Assembly (NCBI GenBank): GCA_037783415.1
Contig: JAZGTN010000119.1
Span: 4,769,880-4,833,879 of the forward strand
Reading direction: 5' to 3'
Source of the DNA: Leptasterias polaris
Taxonomy: Eukaryota > Echinodermata > Asteroidea > Forcipulatida > Asteriidae
Length of the DNA: 64,000 nt
The position numbers and the translations under genes were made by a program. How positions within the stretch are numbered: position 1 is the first letter of the stretch; the number at the start of each line of letters is the position of its first letter. The notes under the pieces are model-generated. The model was not told the DNA's origin. It was given only the letters and a program-made list of their open reading frames with translations, and searched no databases. Below are positions 21,798 through 35,152 of this stretch, piece by piece.

Positions 21798-22350
21798 TAG
21801 ATGAAACGATGTGTAGCAGTCTGATAGATGAAACGGTAGTTGTAGCTGGTAATGTGAAAATCAAGTCATCAAATCATGTCGATGAATAAAGCATGTAGTC
21901 CTCAAACCGCTTAAACCAATCCTGCCTGTTACTTCAAGTTATCTTGAGCTTTACACTTAAGATTTTAAATATGAATTTGAAAAAGGTTTCTGTAAGAAAC
22001 GCTTCTCACATTGTGTACTCTTATTAGGGATTATTCTTCCTGCTTGGACAAATCTGCTCTGGATCTTCGGCTTTATCTCAAAAACAAGACCAAATTTTAA
22101 ATTAAATATTCACAGGTTAGTTTGATTGTTTATATCTACATTCAGGGTTTAAACAAGCACCTCGGGCTAGCTCATCCAGGGGTGCTTAATACTGCAAAAC
22201 TTATTCTATTGTTCCCATACCACTGGAGCTTCCTTCAATTACTCTGATTTTCCTGCCAAACATCATTCACAACTTTGAAAATGTCACCTTTTTCATACAT
22301 GGCAGTGACTGGGTGTCCTTCTCATCTGTACAAATAACATGCTCTCTCAG

Positions 22351-22424
22351 GACAGACCCTGCAGCCACTTGACTATGTGTTGAAAAGCCTCTTCTGGTCA
22401 GCTTGGAACATTAATGTAACCAAG
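22351..22424 (+). other. Exon-like segment with LQPLD motif (U5)
   Basis: Same 74-bp segment as 3453-3526, between CTCTCTCAG and AAG|GTAAGG. It shows that the open frame and both splice-like borders are kept in a unit without LINE. Confidence 0.35.
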
Positions 22425-23038
22425 GTAAGGTTGTTTCTATAACTTAAACAATCTTTTCTGAAGTACTACTACTTTAATACTAAACTTGCACCACCCTGCA
22501 TGATATTAACAAGCTCACTTCCATCTTAACCATCACTTAACATCTACATGAACTAAGCTCACTTCCCATCATGCTTGCATTTTTCATCTTCATGTAACAT
22601 TTTAATATTTCATCAATAACTTGGCATCATCACTGTTCCTCAGTGGGTCATGTGATAACCACCTCACACCATTTTCATGCACCTCAAATAATCCCTAACT
22701 AAATGTAATTCAGTTTCGAATTGCAAAAATTCTGATTGTTGTTTTTTTTTTTTTTTTTTTACTGCAATGATGAAATGCCGAACCATCTGCCTTGGAAATA
22801 CGGAGTCCAGTGAAAACTACACATTGACCTTCCCTGGACCATGAATACATCAGTGAAGGTGTGTATGCAATGAGGAGAATGACATCTACTCATTTCAAGT
22901 TCAGGAATAGAACCTGAATATTCATGCATGACTGTCATTTGTTACGATTATTCCTGAAATTAATATTTGTTGTTGATCTTTGCTAGAGAGGAACTCCAAG
23001 GTCAATTTCTAATTTGTGATGTACTCAATTTTTGACAG

Positions 23039-23121
23039 ATAGTCCTTATGAAATTTGGGGGAAAATTCCGAAAGGCTTTGTCCCTCATTTGTCCATCTCT
23101 CCAAATTTCAATTTGAAGTGA
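23039..23121 (+). other. Exon-like segment DSPYE (U5)
   Basis: It follows CAATTTTTGACAG, accepts phase 1 and reads SPYEIWGKIPKGFVPHLS and onward for 26 codons to TGA. U2 and U4 have Asn in place of Ile (GAAAATTGG). No family is recognised, and the lack of a clear downstream donor before the stop makes it a weaker call than segment D. Confidence 0.25.
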
Positions 23122-23212
23122 TGTCAAGAATCTGTTGCCTTGTAAAATCTAATTCATGTTTTACTCATGGAGCATCATTTCCTGACTGAAAGATGTTGCA
23201 CCATTTCTCCAG

Positions 23213-23314
23213 GATTTGTTATTCTCATACAACCACAGTCTGGCACATAAACGTGCAGATTATAACCTTGCAAAATGGTATCTATATTTGTACAGTGAAA
23301 TATATTTAATGTGA
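23213..23314 (+). other. Exon-like segment A, paralogue of segment E (U5)
   Basis: After CCATTTCTCCAG the frame reads DLLFSYNHSLAHKRADYNLA and continues for 33 codons to TGA. Its middle part, LAHKRADYNLAK, matches LAQERADCNLAK of segment E, and the DNA similarity continues through the following intron-like stretch to TGACATGTATTTCAG. Segments A/B and E/F therefore descend from one ancestral block duplicated inside the unit. Confidence 0.35.
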
Positions 23315-23351
23315 ATAATATAATTGTTGGCTTGATTGACATGTATTTCAG

Positions 23352-23453
23352 CTCAGAATTGATGAGAAAAAAGTTATGCCCCAACCTGAAGGTTTTGAAA
23401 AACTAGAAAAGCACCTGCCATTGAGGGCGTGTGTCAAAATGACAATACTTTGA
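23352..23453 (+). other. Exon-like segment B (U5)
   Basis: It begins at the acceptor paralogous to that of exon F (TGACATGTATTTCAG) but with unrelated coding sequence, reading LRIDEKKVMPQPEGFEKLEK and on for 33 codons to TGA. A possible donor GGC|GTGTGT lies inside. In U1 a 31-bp deletion removes its second half. Function unknown. Confidence 0.3.
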
Positions 23454-23662
23454 CTTCATGTGTGGGAGTTTACTTTGTTATACCTCCATTCTGCAGCAAA
23501 CCATCCATACAAAACAGAGCTCCCTTGTATGACGTGATATGAGTGATAATGTTGTGGGGCTCTTCTTGAATCTTTTTGAAAATGATATGTTTTGTTTACA
23601 CAAATGTCCTGTGTTATTTATTTTAGCCTCCCTTATTATAGTAATGTAAAATTTCTTTCCAG

Positions 23663-23799
23663 GTGACATCATTGGGGAATTACAGACTGTTGCCGTTGAT
23701 GGGAAGCGCGAAGATTCACACTCCTGCTGTGTTCTCTTGTCAACCTGGACCAAAAAACCATCAATATGTGTGCCATCAACAGAGATCTGGAGCTGGCAA
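23663..23799 (+). other. Exon-like segment C (U5)
   Basis: It follows the good acceptor TTTCTTTCCAG, accepts phase 1 and reads DIIGELQTVAVDGKREDSHS, then CCVLLSTWTKK, to IWSWQ before CAA|GTGACG. The frame stays open past this weak donor to 23871 or so. The phase left there (0) does not match segment D (1), so C may not join D directly. A 113-codon frame on the other strand overlaps it, so strand is not certain. Confidence 0.28.
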
Positions 23800-23993
23800 G
23801 TGACGTCTTGGAGAGACATTCATCAAGGGAAAAAAGTATCAAATTTGGTTTTCTTTTGGTGTAATTCTTAGTTTGTTGAACAGCTAAAGCCATATTTAAT
23901 TCAGATTTAGTTTTTCTCTTAGTTGTATTTGATGTTTCAGATTGGCTGTTGACTGACGAGGACACTTACATACATACCAACACAAGTGAGTTT

Positions 23994-26661
23994 CTCGGAG
24001 CGACCTGTAACTGTATCCAGATGAATGGGTCTCTTCTTCAAAGGGGTAGGTTTTGTTCATTTTATCATTTTAAAAGTTCCATCCCTCTTTAGTATTTTTT
24101 GAGCTATGAGGAGTGTTATTCCATTTTGGAAAAAGTTTTTTCAAAACTATTACTGTGGTGATCATCAGATAATCAAATTATATTTGTCTGTGAATGATTT
24201 GTAATGATGACATAATTATGGAAATGTTTTTAGGTGATTGTGATAACACTCTGGCACAAGAACGTGCAGATTGTAACCTTGCAAAAAGGGAGCCAAATAT
24301 TCAAGTTACAGTGAAAAATACTTGATGTGAATATCATAATTGTTGGCCTGATTGACATGTATTTCAGGAGTCTGTGTTTGTGCTCCGATGAGTAAGGGCC
24401 AAAATGACAACAGAAGAAGGGTGCCAGTTGCCATCTGGTGGATGAAACGACGTGTAGCAGTCTGATAGATGAAACGACGTGTAGCAGTCTGATAGATGAA
24501 ACGGTAGTTGTAGCTGGTAATGTGAAAATCAAGTCATCAAATCATGTCGATGAATAAAGCATGTAGTCCTCAAACCGCTTAAACCAATCCTGCCTGTTAC
24601 TTCAAGTTATCTTGAGCTTTACACTTAAGATTTTAAATATGAATTTGAAAAAGGTTTCTGTAAGAAACGCTTCTCACATTGTGTACTCTTATTAGGGATT
24701 ATTCTTCCTGCTTGGACAAATCTGCTCTGGATCTTCGGCTTTATCTCAAAAACAAGACCAAATTTTAAATTAAATATTCACAGGTTAGTTTGATTGTTTA
24801 TATCTACATTCAGGGTTTAAACAAGCACCTCGGGCTAGCTCATCCAGGGGTGCTTAATACTGCAAAACTTATTCTATTGTTCCCATACCACTGGAGCTTC
24901 CTTCAATTACTCTGATTTTCCTGCCAAACATCATTCACAACTTTGAAAATGTCACCTTTTTCATACATGGCAGTGACTGGGTGTCCTTCTCATCTGTACA
25001 AATAACATGCTCTCTCAGGACAGACCCTGCAGCCACTTGACTATGTGTTGAAAAGCCTCTTCTGGTCAGCTTGGAACATTAATGTAACCAAGGTAAGGTT
25101 GTTTCTATAACTTAAACAATCTTTTCTGAAGTACTACTACTTTAATACTAAACTTGCACCACCCTGCATGATATTAACAAGCTCACTTCCATCTTAACCA
25201 TCACTTAACATCTACATGAACTAAGCTCACTTCCCATCATGCTTGCATTTTTCATCTTCATGTAACATTTTAATATTTCATCAATAACTTGGCATCATCA
25301 CTGTTCCTCAGTGGGTCATGTGATAACCACCTCACACCATTTTCATGCACCTCAAATAATCCCTAACTAAATGTAATTCAGTTTCGAATTGCAAAAATTC
25401 TGATTGTTGTTGTTGTTTTTTTTTTTTTACTGCAATGATGAAATGCCGAACCATCTGCCTTGGAAATACGGAGTCCAGTGAAAACTACACATTGACCTTC
25501 CCTGGACCATGAATACATCAGTGAAGGTGTGTATGCAATGAGGAGAATGACATCTACTCATTTCAAGTTCAGGAATAGAACCTGAATATTCATGCATGAC
25601 TGTCATTTGTTACGATTATTCCTGAAATTAATATTTGTTGTTGATCTTTGCTAGAGAGGAACTCCAAGGTCAATTTCTAATTTGTGATGTACTCAATTTT
25701 TGACAGATAGTCCTTATGAAATTTGGGGGAAAATTCCGAAAGGCTTTGTCCCTCATTTGTCCATCTCTCCAAATTTCAATTTGAAGTGATGTCAAGAATC
25801 TGTTGCCTTGTAAAATCTAATTCATGTTTTACTCATGGAGCATCATTTCCTGACTGAAAGATGTTGCACCATTTCTCCAGGATTTGTTATTCTCATACAA
25901 CCACAGTCTGGCACATAAACGTGCAGATTATAACCTTGCAAAATGGTATCTATATTTGTACAGTGAAATATATTTAATGTGAATAATATAATTGTTGGCT
26001 TGATTGACATGTATTTCAGCTCAGAATTGATGAGAAAAAAGTTATGCCCCAACCTGAAGGTTTTGAAAAACTAGAAAAGCACCTGCCATTGAGGGCGTGT
26101 GTCAAAATGACAATACTTTGACTTCATGTGTGGGAGTTTACTTTGTTATACCTCCATTCTGCAGCAAACCATCCATACAAAACAGAGCTCCCTTGTATGA
26201 CGTGATATGAGTGATAATGTTGTGGGGCTCTTCTTGAATCTTTTTGAAAATGATATGTTTTGTTTACACAAATGTCCTGTGTTATTTATTTTAGCCTCCC
26301 TTATTATAGTAATGTAAAATTTCTTTCCAGGTGACATCATTGGGGAATTACAGACTGTTGCCGTTGATGGGAAGCGCGAAGATTCACACTCCTGCTGTGT
26401 TCTCTTGTCAACCTGGACCAAAAAACCATCAATATGTGTGCCATCAACAGAGATCTGGAGCTGGCAAGTGACGTCTTGGAGAGACATTCATCAAGGGAAA
26501 AAAGTATCAAATTTGGTTTTCTTTTGGTGTAATTCTTAGTTTGTTGAACAGCTAAAGCCATATTTAATTCAGATTTAGTTTTTCTCTTAGTTGTATTTGA
26601 TGTTTCAGATTGGCTGTTGACTGACGAGGACACTTACATACATACCAACACAAGTGAGTTT
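23994..26661 (+). repeat. Array unit U6 (2,668 bp, no LINE)
   Basis: Same length as U5 and near-identical to it, including the GTTCCCATACC variant. It differs mainly in the GTT/T-tract length near 25405. Recent sister of U5. Confidence 0.93.
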
Positions 26662-28014
26662 CTCGGAGCGACCTGTAACTGTATCCAGATGAATGGGTCT
26701 CTTCTTCAAAGGGGTAGGTTTTGTTCATTTTATCATTTTAAAAGTTCCATCCCTCTTTAGTATTTTTTGAGCTATGAGGAGTGTTATTCCATTTTGGAAA
26801 AAGTTTTTTCAAAACTATTACTGTGGTGATCATCAGATAATCAAATTATATTTGTCTGTGAATGATTTGTAATGATGACATAATTATGGAAATGTTTTTA
26901 GGTGATTGTGATAACACTCTGGCACAAGAACGTGCAGATTGTAACCTTGCAAAAAGGGAGCCAAATATTCAAGTTACAGTGAAAAATACTTGATGTGAAT
27001 ATCATAATTGTTGGCCTGATTGACATGTATTTCAGGAGTCTGTGTTTGTGCTCCGATGAGTAAGGGCCAAAATGACAACAGAAGAAGGGTGCCAGTTGCC
27101 ATCTGGTGGATGAAACGACGTGTAGCAGTCTGATAGATGAAACGACGTGTAGCAGTCTGATAGATGAAACGGTAGTTGTAGCTGGTAATGTGAAAATCAA
27201 GTCATCAAATCATGTCGATGAATAAAGCATGTAGTCCTCAAACCGCTTAAACCAATCCTGCCTGTTACTTCAAGTTATCTTGAGCTTTACACTTAAGATT
27301 TTAAATATGAATTTGAAAAAGGTTTCTGTAAGAAACGCTTCTCACATTGTGTACTCTTATTAGGGATTATTCTTCCTGCTTGGACAAATCTGCTCTGGAT
27401 CTTCGGCTTTATCTCAAAAACAAGACCAAATTTTAAATTAAATATTCACAGGTTAGTTTGATTGTTTATATCTACATTCAGGGTTTAAACAAGCACCTCG
27501 GGCTAGCTCATCCAGGGGTGCTTAATACTGCAAAACTTATTCTATTGCTCCCATATACCACTGGAGCTTCCTTCAATTACTCTGATTTTCCTGCCAAACA
27601 TCATTCACAACTTTGAAAATGTCACCTTTTTCATACATGGCAGTGACTGGGTGTCCTTCTCATCTGTACAAATAACATGCTCTCTCAGGACAGACCCTGC
27701 AGCCACTTGACTATGTGTTGAAAAGCCTCTTCTGGTCAGCTTGGAACATTAATGTAACCAAGGTAAGGTTGTTTCTATAACTTAAACAATCTTTTCTGAA
27801 GTACTACTACTTTAATACTAAACTTGCACCACCCTGCATGATATTAACAAGCTCACTTCCATCTTAACCATCACTTAACATCTACATGAACTAAGCTCAC
27901 TTCCCATCATGCTTGCATTTTTCATCTTCATGTAACATTTTAATATTTCATCAATAACTTGGCATCATCACTGTTCCTCAGTGGGTCATGTGATTACCAC
28001 CTCACACCATTTTC

Positions 28015-29754
28015 ATGCACCTCAATTCAATTCCAGTCCTGTTTAATGGCCCCGAAGTACTTACTTCTCTGTCGGATAAAGCCAATCTCTTTGCTGAAAG
28101 ATTTGCTGCCAACTCCACTCTTGATGACTCGGGCCACAATCTGCCAGATTTTCCTCTCCGGACTGATAGCATCATCTCCTCTGTCTTTATCACACCTAAG
28201 ATGGTAGCTAAGGTTATCAAACATCTTGACACGTCTAAAGCCACTGGACCTGACAGTATCCCTGTTCTTGTCCTGAAAATGTGTTCACCGGAATTGTCCT
28301 CAGTCCTGTCTAAACTGTATAACCTTTGCCTCTCAAATTCAACATTTCCTTCTGATTGGAAAGCAGCCTCCGTTGTCCCAGTTTTCAAAGGCTCTGGTGA
28401 AAAATCTGACCCCTCTAACTATCGACCTATTAGCCTCCTTCCAATCATCAGCAAGGTGTTTGAATGTCTCATCAACCAGCATCTCATGGATTACCTTGAA
28501 ACTAACACACTACTAGCCGACGTCCAATATGGATTCCGGCACTCTCGATCTACTGGCGACTTTTTGTCTTTGGTCACTAAGCACCTGAACAGGATATTAG
28601 ATCTCCGTGGTGAGGCAAGGCTTGTTGCTCTTGATATTTCTAAGGCCTTTGATCGAGTCTGGCACAAGGGTCTCATCCATAAGCTCAAGTCCTATGGCAT
28701 CTGTGGTCAACTTCTCAATCTAATCTCAGATTTTCTTAGCAATCGAAAATTCACTGTTGTTCACGAGGGTCAGTCCTCGTCCGTCCACAGCGTCAACGCA
28801 GGTGTCCCGCAAGGCTCTGTATTGGGACCAACCTTGTTCCTGCTTTATATTAATGATCTGCCTGATTCTATTTCATCTCAGATTGCCATCTACGCTGATG
28901 ACACAACCCTGTATACAACGTACCCTGGTCCCCGGTTTTCCACTCGTCAAGCCCAAGCTAGTAATGATCTCAACCATGATCTTACAAATGTCAATAAATG
29001 GGGGATCAAATGGCTTGTCACCTTCAACGAAAGGAAAACTCACCTGTTATCTGTGTCAAGATCTACATCTAAATCATCTGTTCGTTCTACCTTGTTTATG
29101 AATTCTACATCTCTTCAGGAAGTTAGTGACATCAGGTTACTTGGTCTCGACATCACCAATAAACTCTCCTGGGTCAAGTACATTGGTGATGTTGCCAAAA
29201 GGGCCTCTCAACCTGTAGGTTGTCTATACCGTGCGCGGAAATGCCTTCCCCCCTCTGCCATTCTTTACTTATACAAGACGACTATCCGCCCTGTTATGGA
29301 GTACTGTTGTCACATCTGGTCCGGTGCTCCAGCCTGTCACCTTTCTCTGCTGGACAGAATACAGCGTCGAGTTGTTAACCTGGTGGGCAAAGAATTGTCA
29401 TCTTCCTTGGAACCCCTCTCGCATCGTCGCAATGTATCTTCATTGAGCCTGTTTTATAGATACTATCACGGCGTGTGTTCCAATGGTCTTTCGTTGGTCG
29501 TCCCTGTTGACCGTCCCGCACAACGAACCACTCGCACCTCTGTCAAATCCCATCCTCATACAGTCGTGACTCCCAAAAGCAGGACCAAGATGTACGCTAC
29601 GAGTTTCTTTCCACGTACTGCTTCACTCTGGAACTCCTTGCCTGCATCCTGTTTCCCTGCTATCTATAATTTGTCTCAGTTTAAGCACAATGTGAATAGG
29701 TTTCTGTTCTCATCAATCTCTGCGCTTTCTTTTCCTTTTCTCTTCTTTTTTTAG
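28015..29754 (+). CDS. LINE-A reverse transcriptase ORF (U7 copy)
   Basis: 579 residues, all RT blocks intact including AFDRVWH, GVPQGSVLGP and AIYADD. Variants shared with U9: TSLSDK, LVTKHLN, NVNKWG. Private variant: LSNRKF where the others have LSDRKF. It uses the longer C-terminus as in U1 (TCATCAATC at the alternative stop). Starts in host flank; no endonuclease. Confidence 0.85.
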   Translation: MHLNSIPVLFNGPEVLTSLSDKANLFAERFAANSTLDDSGHNLPDFPLRTDSIISSVFITPKMVAKVIKHLDTSKATGPDSIPVLVLKMCSPELSSVLSKLYNLCLSNSTFPSDWKAASVVPVFKGSGEKSDPSNYRPISLLPIISKVFECLINQHLMDYLETNTLLADVQYGFRHSRSTGDFLSLVTKHLNRILDLRGEARLVALDISKAFDRVWHKGLIHKLKSYGICGQLLNLISDFLSNRKFTVVHEGQSSSVHSVNAGVPQGSVLGPTLFLLYINDLPDSISSQIAIYADDTTLYTTYPGPRFSTRQAQASNDLNHDLTNVNKWGIKWLVTFNERKTHLLSVSRSTSKSSVRSTLFMNSTSLQEVSDIRLLGLDITNKLSWVKYIGDVAKRASQPVGCLYRARKCLPPSAILYLYKTTIRPVMEYCCHIWSGAPACHLSLLDRIQRRVVNLVGKELSSSLEPLSHRRNVSSLSLFYRYYHGVCSNGLSLVVPVDRPAQRTTRTSVKSHPHTVVTPKSRTKMYATSFFPRTASLWNSLPASCFPAIYNLSQFKHNVNRFLFSSISALSFPFLFFF

Positions 29755-29820
29755 CCCTCACCTTGAGTGGCCTTTGGGCCTTGTGTTGGGCGACTTCCAT
29801 AAAAAAAAAAAAAAAAAATA
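28026..29820 (+). mobile_element. LINE-A copy 4
   Basis: Same site and truncation as the other copies. The tail ends AAATA and is followed by CTTCAAATAATCTC; this CTTCAA/ATCTC form of the right flank is also in U1, linking those two 3' junctions. Confidence 0.93.
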
Positions 29821-31131
29821 CTTCAAATAATCTCTAACTAAATGTAATTCAGTTTCGAATTGCACAATTTCTGATTGTTTTTGTTTGTCTTTTTTTTTAC
29901 TGCAATGATGAAATGCCGAACCATCTGCCTTGGAAATACGGAGTCCAGTGAAAACTACACATTGACCTTTCCTGGACCATGAATACATCAGTGAAGGTGT
30001 GTATGCAATGAGGAGAATGACATCTACTCATTTCAAGTTCAGGAATAGAACCTGAATATTCATGCATGACTGTCATTTGTTACGATTATTCCTGAAATTA
30101 ATATTTGTTGTTGATCTTTGCTAGAGAGGAACTCCAAGGTCAATTTCTAATTTGTGATGTACTCAATTTTTGACAGATAGTCCTTATGAAATTTGGGGGA
30201 AAATTCCGAAAGGCTTTGTCCCTCATTTGTCCATCTCTCCAAATTTCAATTTGAAGTGATGTCAAGAATCTGTTGCCTTGTAAAATCTAATTCATGTTTT
30301 ACTCATGGAGCATCATTTCCTGACTGAAAGATGTTGCACCATTTCTCCAGGATTTGTTATTCTCATACAACCACAGTCTGGCACATAAACGTGCAGATTA
30401 TAACCTTGCAAAATGGTATCTATATTTGTACAGTGAAATATATTTAATGTGAATAATATAATTGTTGGCTTGATTGACATGTATTTCAGCTCAGAATTGA
30501 TGAGAAAAAAGTTATGCCCCAACCTGAAGGTTTTGAAAAACTAGAAAAGCACCTGCCATTGAGGGCGTGTGTCAAAATGACAATACTTTGACTTCATGTG
30601 TGGGAGTTTACTTTGTTATACCTCCATTCTGCAGCAAACCATCCATACAAAACAGAGCTCCCTTGTATGACGTGATATGAGTGATAATGTTGTGGGGCTC
30701 TTCTTGAATCTTTTTGAAAATGATATGTTTTGTTTACACAAATGTCCTGTGTTATTTATTTTAGCCTCCCTTATTATAGTAATGTAAAATTTCTTTCCAG
30801 GTGACATCATTGGGGAATTACAGACTGTTGCCGTTGATGGGAAGCGCGAAGATTCACACTCCTGCTGTGTTCTCTTGTCAACCTGGACCAAAAAACCATC
30901 AATATGTGTGCCATCAACAGAGATCTGGAGCTGGCAAGTGACGTCTTGGAGAGACATTCATCAAGGGAAAAAAGTATCAAATTTGGTTTTCTTTTGGTGT
31001 AATTCTTAGTTTGTTGAACAGCTAAAGCCATATTTAATTCAGATTTAGTTTTTCTCTTAGTTGTATTTGATGTTTCAGATTGGCTGTTGACTGACGAGGA
31101 CACTTACATACATACCAACACAAGTGAGTTT

Positions 31132-33801
31132 CTCGGAGCGACCTGTAACTGTATCCAGATGAATGGGTCTCTTCTTCAAAGGGGTAGGTTTTGTTCATTT
31201 TATCATTTTAAAAGTTCCATCCCTCTTTAGTATTTTTTGAGCTATGAGGAGTGTTATTCCATTTTGGAAAAAGTTTTTTCAAAACTATTACTGTGGTGAT
31301 CATCAGATAATCAAATTATATTTGTCTGTGAATGATTTGTAATGATGACATAATTATGGAAATGTTTTTAGGTGATTGTGATAACACTCTGGCACAAGAA
31401 CGTGCAGATTGTAACCTTGCAAAAAGGGAGCCAAATATTCAAGTTACAGTGAAAAATACTTGATGTGAATATCATAATTGTTGGCCTGATTGACATGTAT
31501 TTCAGGAGTCTGTGTTTGTGCTCCGATGAGTAAGGGCCAAAATGACAACAGAAGAAGGGTGCCAGTTGCCATCTGGTGGATGAAACGACGTGTAGCAGTC
31601 TGATAGATGAAACGACGTGTAGCAGTCTGATAGATGAAACGGTAGTTGTAGCTGGTAATGTGAAAATCAAGTCATCAAATCATGTCGATGAATAAAGCAT
31701 GTAGTCCTCAAACCGCTTAAACCAATCCTGCCTGTTACTTCAAGTTATCTTGAGCTTTACACTTAAGATTTTAAATATGAATTTGAAAAAGGTTTCTGTA
31801 AGAAACGCTTCTCACATTGTGTACTCTTATTAGGGATTATTCTTCCTGCTTGGACAAATCTGCTCTGGATCTTCGGCTTTATCTCAAAAACAAGACCAAA
31901 TTTTAAATTAAATATTCACAGGTTAGTTTGATTGTTTATATCTACATTCAGGGTTTAAACAAGCACCTCGGGCTAGCTCATCCAGGGGTGCTTAATACTG
32001 CAAAACTTATTCTATTGCTCCCATACCACTGGAGCTTCCTTCAATTACTCTGATTTTCCTGCCAAACATCATTCACAACTTTGAAAATGTCACCTTTTTC
32101 ATACATGGCAGTGACTGGGTGTCCTTCTCATCTGTACAAATAACATGCTCTCTCAAGACAGACCCTGCAGCCACTTGACTATGTGTTGAAAAGCCTCTTC
32201 TGGTCAGCTTGGAACATTAATGTAACCAAGGTAAGGTTGTTTCTATAACTTAAACAATCTTTTCTGAAGTACTACTACTTTAATACTAAACTTGCACCAC
32301 CCTGCACGATATTAACAAGCTCACTTCCATCTTAACCATCACTTAACATCTACATGAACTAAGCTCACTTCCCATCATGCTTGCATTTTTCATCTTCATG
32401 TAACATTTTAATATTTCATCAATAACTTGGCATCATCACTGTTCCTCAGTGGGTCATGTGATAACCACCTCACACCATTTTCATGCACCTCAAATAATCC
32501 CTAACTAAATGTAATTCAGTTTCGAATTGCAAAATTTCTGATTGTTGTTGTTGTTGTTTTTTTTTTTTACTGCAATGATGAAATGCCGAACCATCTGCCT
32601 TGGAAATACGGAGTCCAGTGAAAACTACACATTGACCTTCCCTGGACCATGAATACATCAGTGAAGGTGTGTATGCAATGAGGAGAATGACATCTACTCA
32701 TTTCAAGTTCAGGAATAGAACCTGAATATTCATGCATGACTGTCATTTGTTACGATTATTCCTGAAATTAATATTTGTTGTTGATCTTTGCTAGAGAGGA
32801 ACTCCAAGGTCAATTTCTAATTTGTGATGTACTCAATTTTTGACAGATAGTCCTTATGAAATTTGGGGGAAAATTCCGAAAGGCTTTGTCCCTCATTTGT
32901 CCATCTCTCCAAATTTCAATTTGAAGTGATGTCAAGAATCTGTTGCCTTGTAAAATCTAATTCATGTTTTACTCATGGAGCATCATTTCCTGACTGAAAG
33001 ATGTTGCACCATTTCTCCAGGATTTGTTATTCTCATACAACCACAGTCTGGCACATAAACGTGCAGATTATAACCTTGCAAAATGGTATCTATATTTGTA
33101 CAGTGAAATATAATTAATGTGAATAATATAATTGTTGGCTTGATTGACATGTATTTCAGCTCAGAATTGATGAGAAAAAAGTTATGCCCCAACCTGAAGG
33201 TTTTGAAAAACTAGAAAAGCACCTGCCATTGAGGGCGTGTGTCAAAATGACAATACTTTGACTTCATGTGTGGGAGTTTACTTTGTTATACCTCCATTCT
33301 GCAGCAAACCATCCATACAAAACAGAGCTCCCTTGTATGACGTGATATGAGTGATAATGTTGTGGGGCTCTTCTTGAATCTTTTTGAAAATGATATGTTT
33401 TGTTTACACAAATGTCCTGTGTTATTTATTTTAGCCTCCCTTATTATAGTAATGTAAAATTTCTTTCCAGGTGACATCATTGGGGAATTACAGACTGTTG
33501 CCGTTGATGGGAAGCGCGAAGATTCACACTCCTGCTGTGTTCTCTTGTCAACCTGGACCAAAAAACCATCAATATGTGTGCCATCAACAGAGATCTGGAG
33601 CTGGCAAGTGACGTCTTGGAGAGACATTCATCAAGGGAAAAAAGTATCAAATTTGGTTTTCTTTTGGTGTAATTCTTAGTTTGTTGAACAGCTAAAGCCA
33701 TATTTAATTCAGATTTAGTTTTTCTCTTAGTTGTATTTGATGTTTCAGATTGGCTGTTGACTGACGAGGACACTTACATACATACCAACACAAGTGAGTT
33801 T
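31132..33801 (+). repeat. Array unit U8 (2,670 bp, no LINE)
   Basis: Shares with U10 two private variants: CTCTCAAGACA (others CTCTCAGGACA) and ATATAATTAATG (others ATATATTTAATG). With U7 it forms one half of a duplicated dimer. Confidence 0.93.
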
Positions 33802-35152
33802 CTCGGAGCGACCTGTAACTGTATCCAGATGAATGGGTCTCTTCTTCAAAGGGGTAGGTTTTGTTCATTTTATCATTTTAAAAGTTCCATCCCTCTTTAG
33901 TATTTTTTGAGCTATGAGGAGTGTTATTCCATTTTGGAAAAAGTTTTTTCAAAACTATTACTGTGGTGATCATCAGATAATCAAATTATATTTGTCTGTG
34001 AATGATTTGTAATGATGACATAATTATGGAAATGTTTTTAGGTGATTGTGATAACACTCTGGCACAAGAACGTGCAGATTGTAACCTTGCAAAAAGGGAG
34101 CCAAATATTCAAGTTACAGTGAAAAATACTTGATGTGAATATCATAATTGTTGGCCTGATTGACATGTATTTCAGGAGTCTGTGTTTGTGCTCCGATGAG
34201 TAAGGGCCAAAATGACAACAGAAGAAGGGTGCCAGTTGCCATCTGGTGGATGAAACGACGTGTAGCAGTCTGATAGATGAAACGACGTGTAGCAGTCTGA
34301 TAGATGAAACGGTAGTTGTAGCTGGTAATGTGAAAATCAAGTCATCAAATCATGTCGATGAATAAAGCATGTAGTCCTCAAACCGCTTAAACCAATCCTG
34401 CCTGTTACTTCAAGTTATCTTGAGCTTTACACTTAAGATTTTAAATATGAATTTGAAAAAGGTTTCTGTAAGAAACGCTTCTCACATTGTGTACTCTTAT
34501 TAGGGATTATTCTTCCTGCTTGGACAAATCTGCTCTGGATCTTCGGCTTTATCTCAAAAACAAGACCAAATTTTAAATTAAATATTCACAGGTTAGTTTG
34601 ATTGTTTATATCTACATTCAGGGTTTAAACAAGCACCTCGGGCTAGCTCATCCAGGGGTGCTTAATACTGCAAAACTTATTCTATTGCTCCCATACCACT
34701 GGAGCTTCCTTCAATTACTCTGATTTTCCTGCCAAACATCATTCACAACTTTGAAAATGTCACCTTTTTCATACATGGCAGTGACTGGGTGTCCTTCTCA
34801 TCTGTACAAATAACATGCTCTCTCAGGACAGACCCTGCAGCCACTTGACTATGTGTTGAAAAGCCTCTTCTGGTCAGCTTGGAACATTAATGTAACCAAG
34901 GTAAGGTTGTTTCTATAACTTAAACAATCTTTTCTGAAGTACTACTACTTTAATACTAAACTTGCACCACCCTGCATGATATTAACAAGCTCACTTCCAT
35001 CTTAACCATCACTTAACATCTACATGAACTAAGCTCACTTCCCATCATGCTTGCATTTTTCATCTTCATGTAACATTTTAATATTTCATCAATAACTTGG
35101 CATCATCACTGTTCCTCAGTGGGTCATGTGATTACCACCTCACACCATTTTC

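Larger units (their letters stand above)
21326..23993 (+). repeat. Array unit U5 (2,668 bp, basic unit without LINE)
   Basis: A clean reference copy of the basic unit. The LINE-A site is empty at about 22688 (GCACCTCAAATAATCCC), giving the pre-insertion sequence. It shares GTTCCCATACC with U6, where other units read GCTCCCATACC, so U5 and U6 are sister copies. Confidence 0.93.
26662..31131 (+). repeat. Array unit U7 (4,470 bp, carries LINE-A)
   Basis: Carries LINE-A at 28026-29820. It shares with U9 the GTGATTACC (others GTGATAACC) and TTACTTCTCTGTC variants. It has a private 2-bp insertion (CCATATACCACTGG). Confidence 0.93.
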
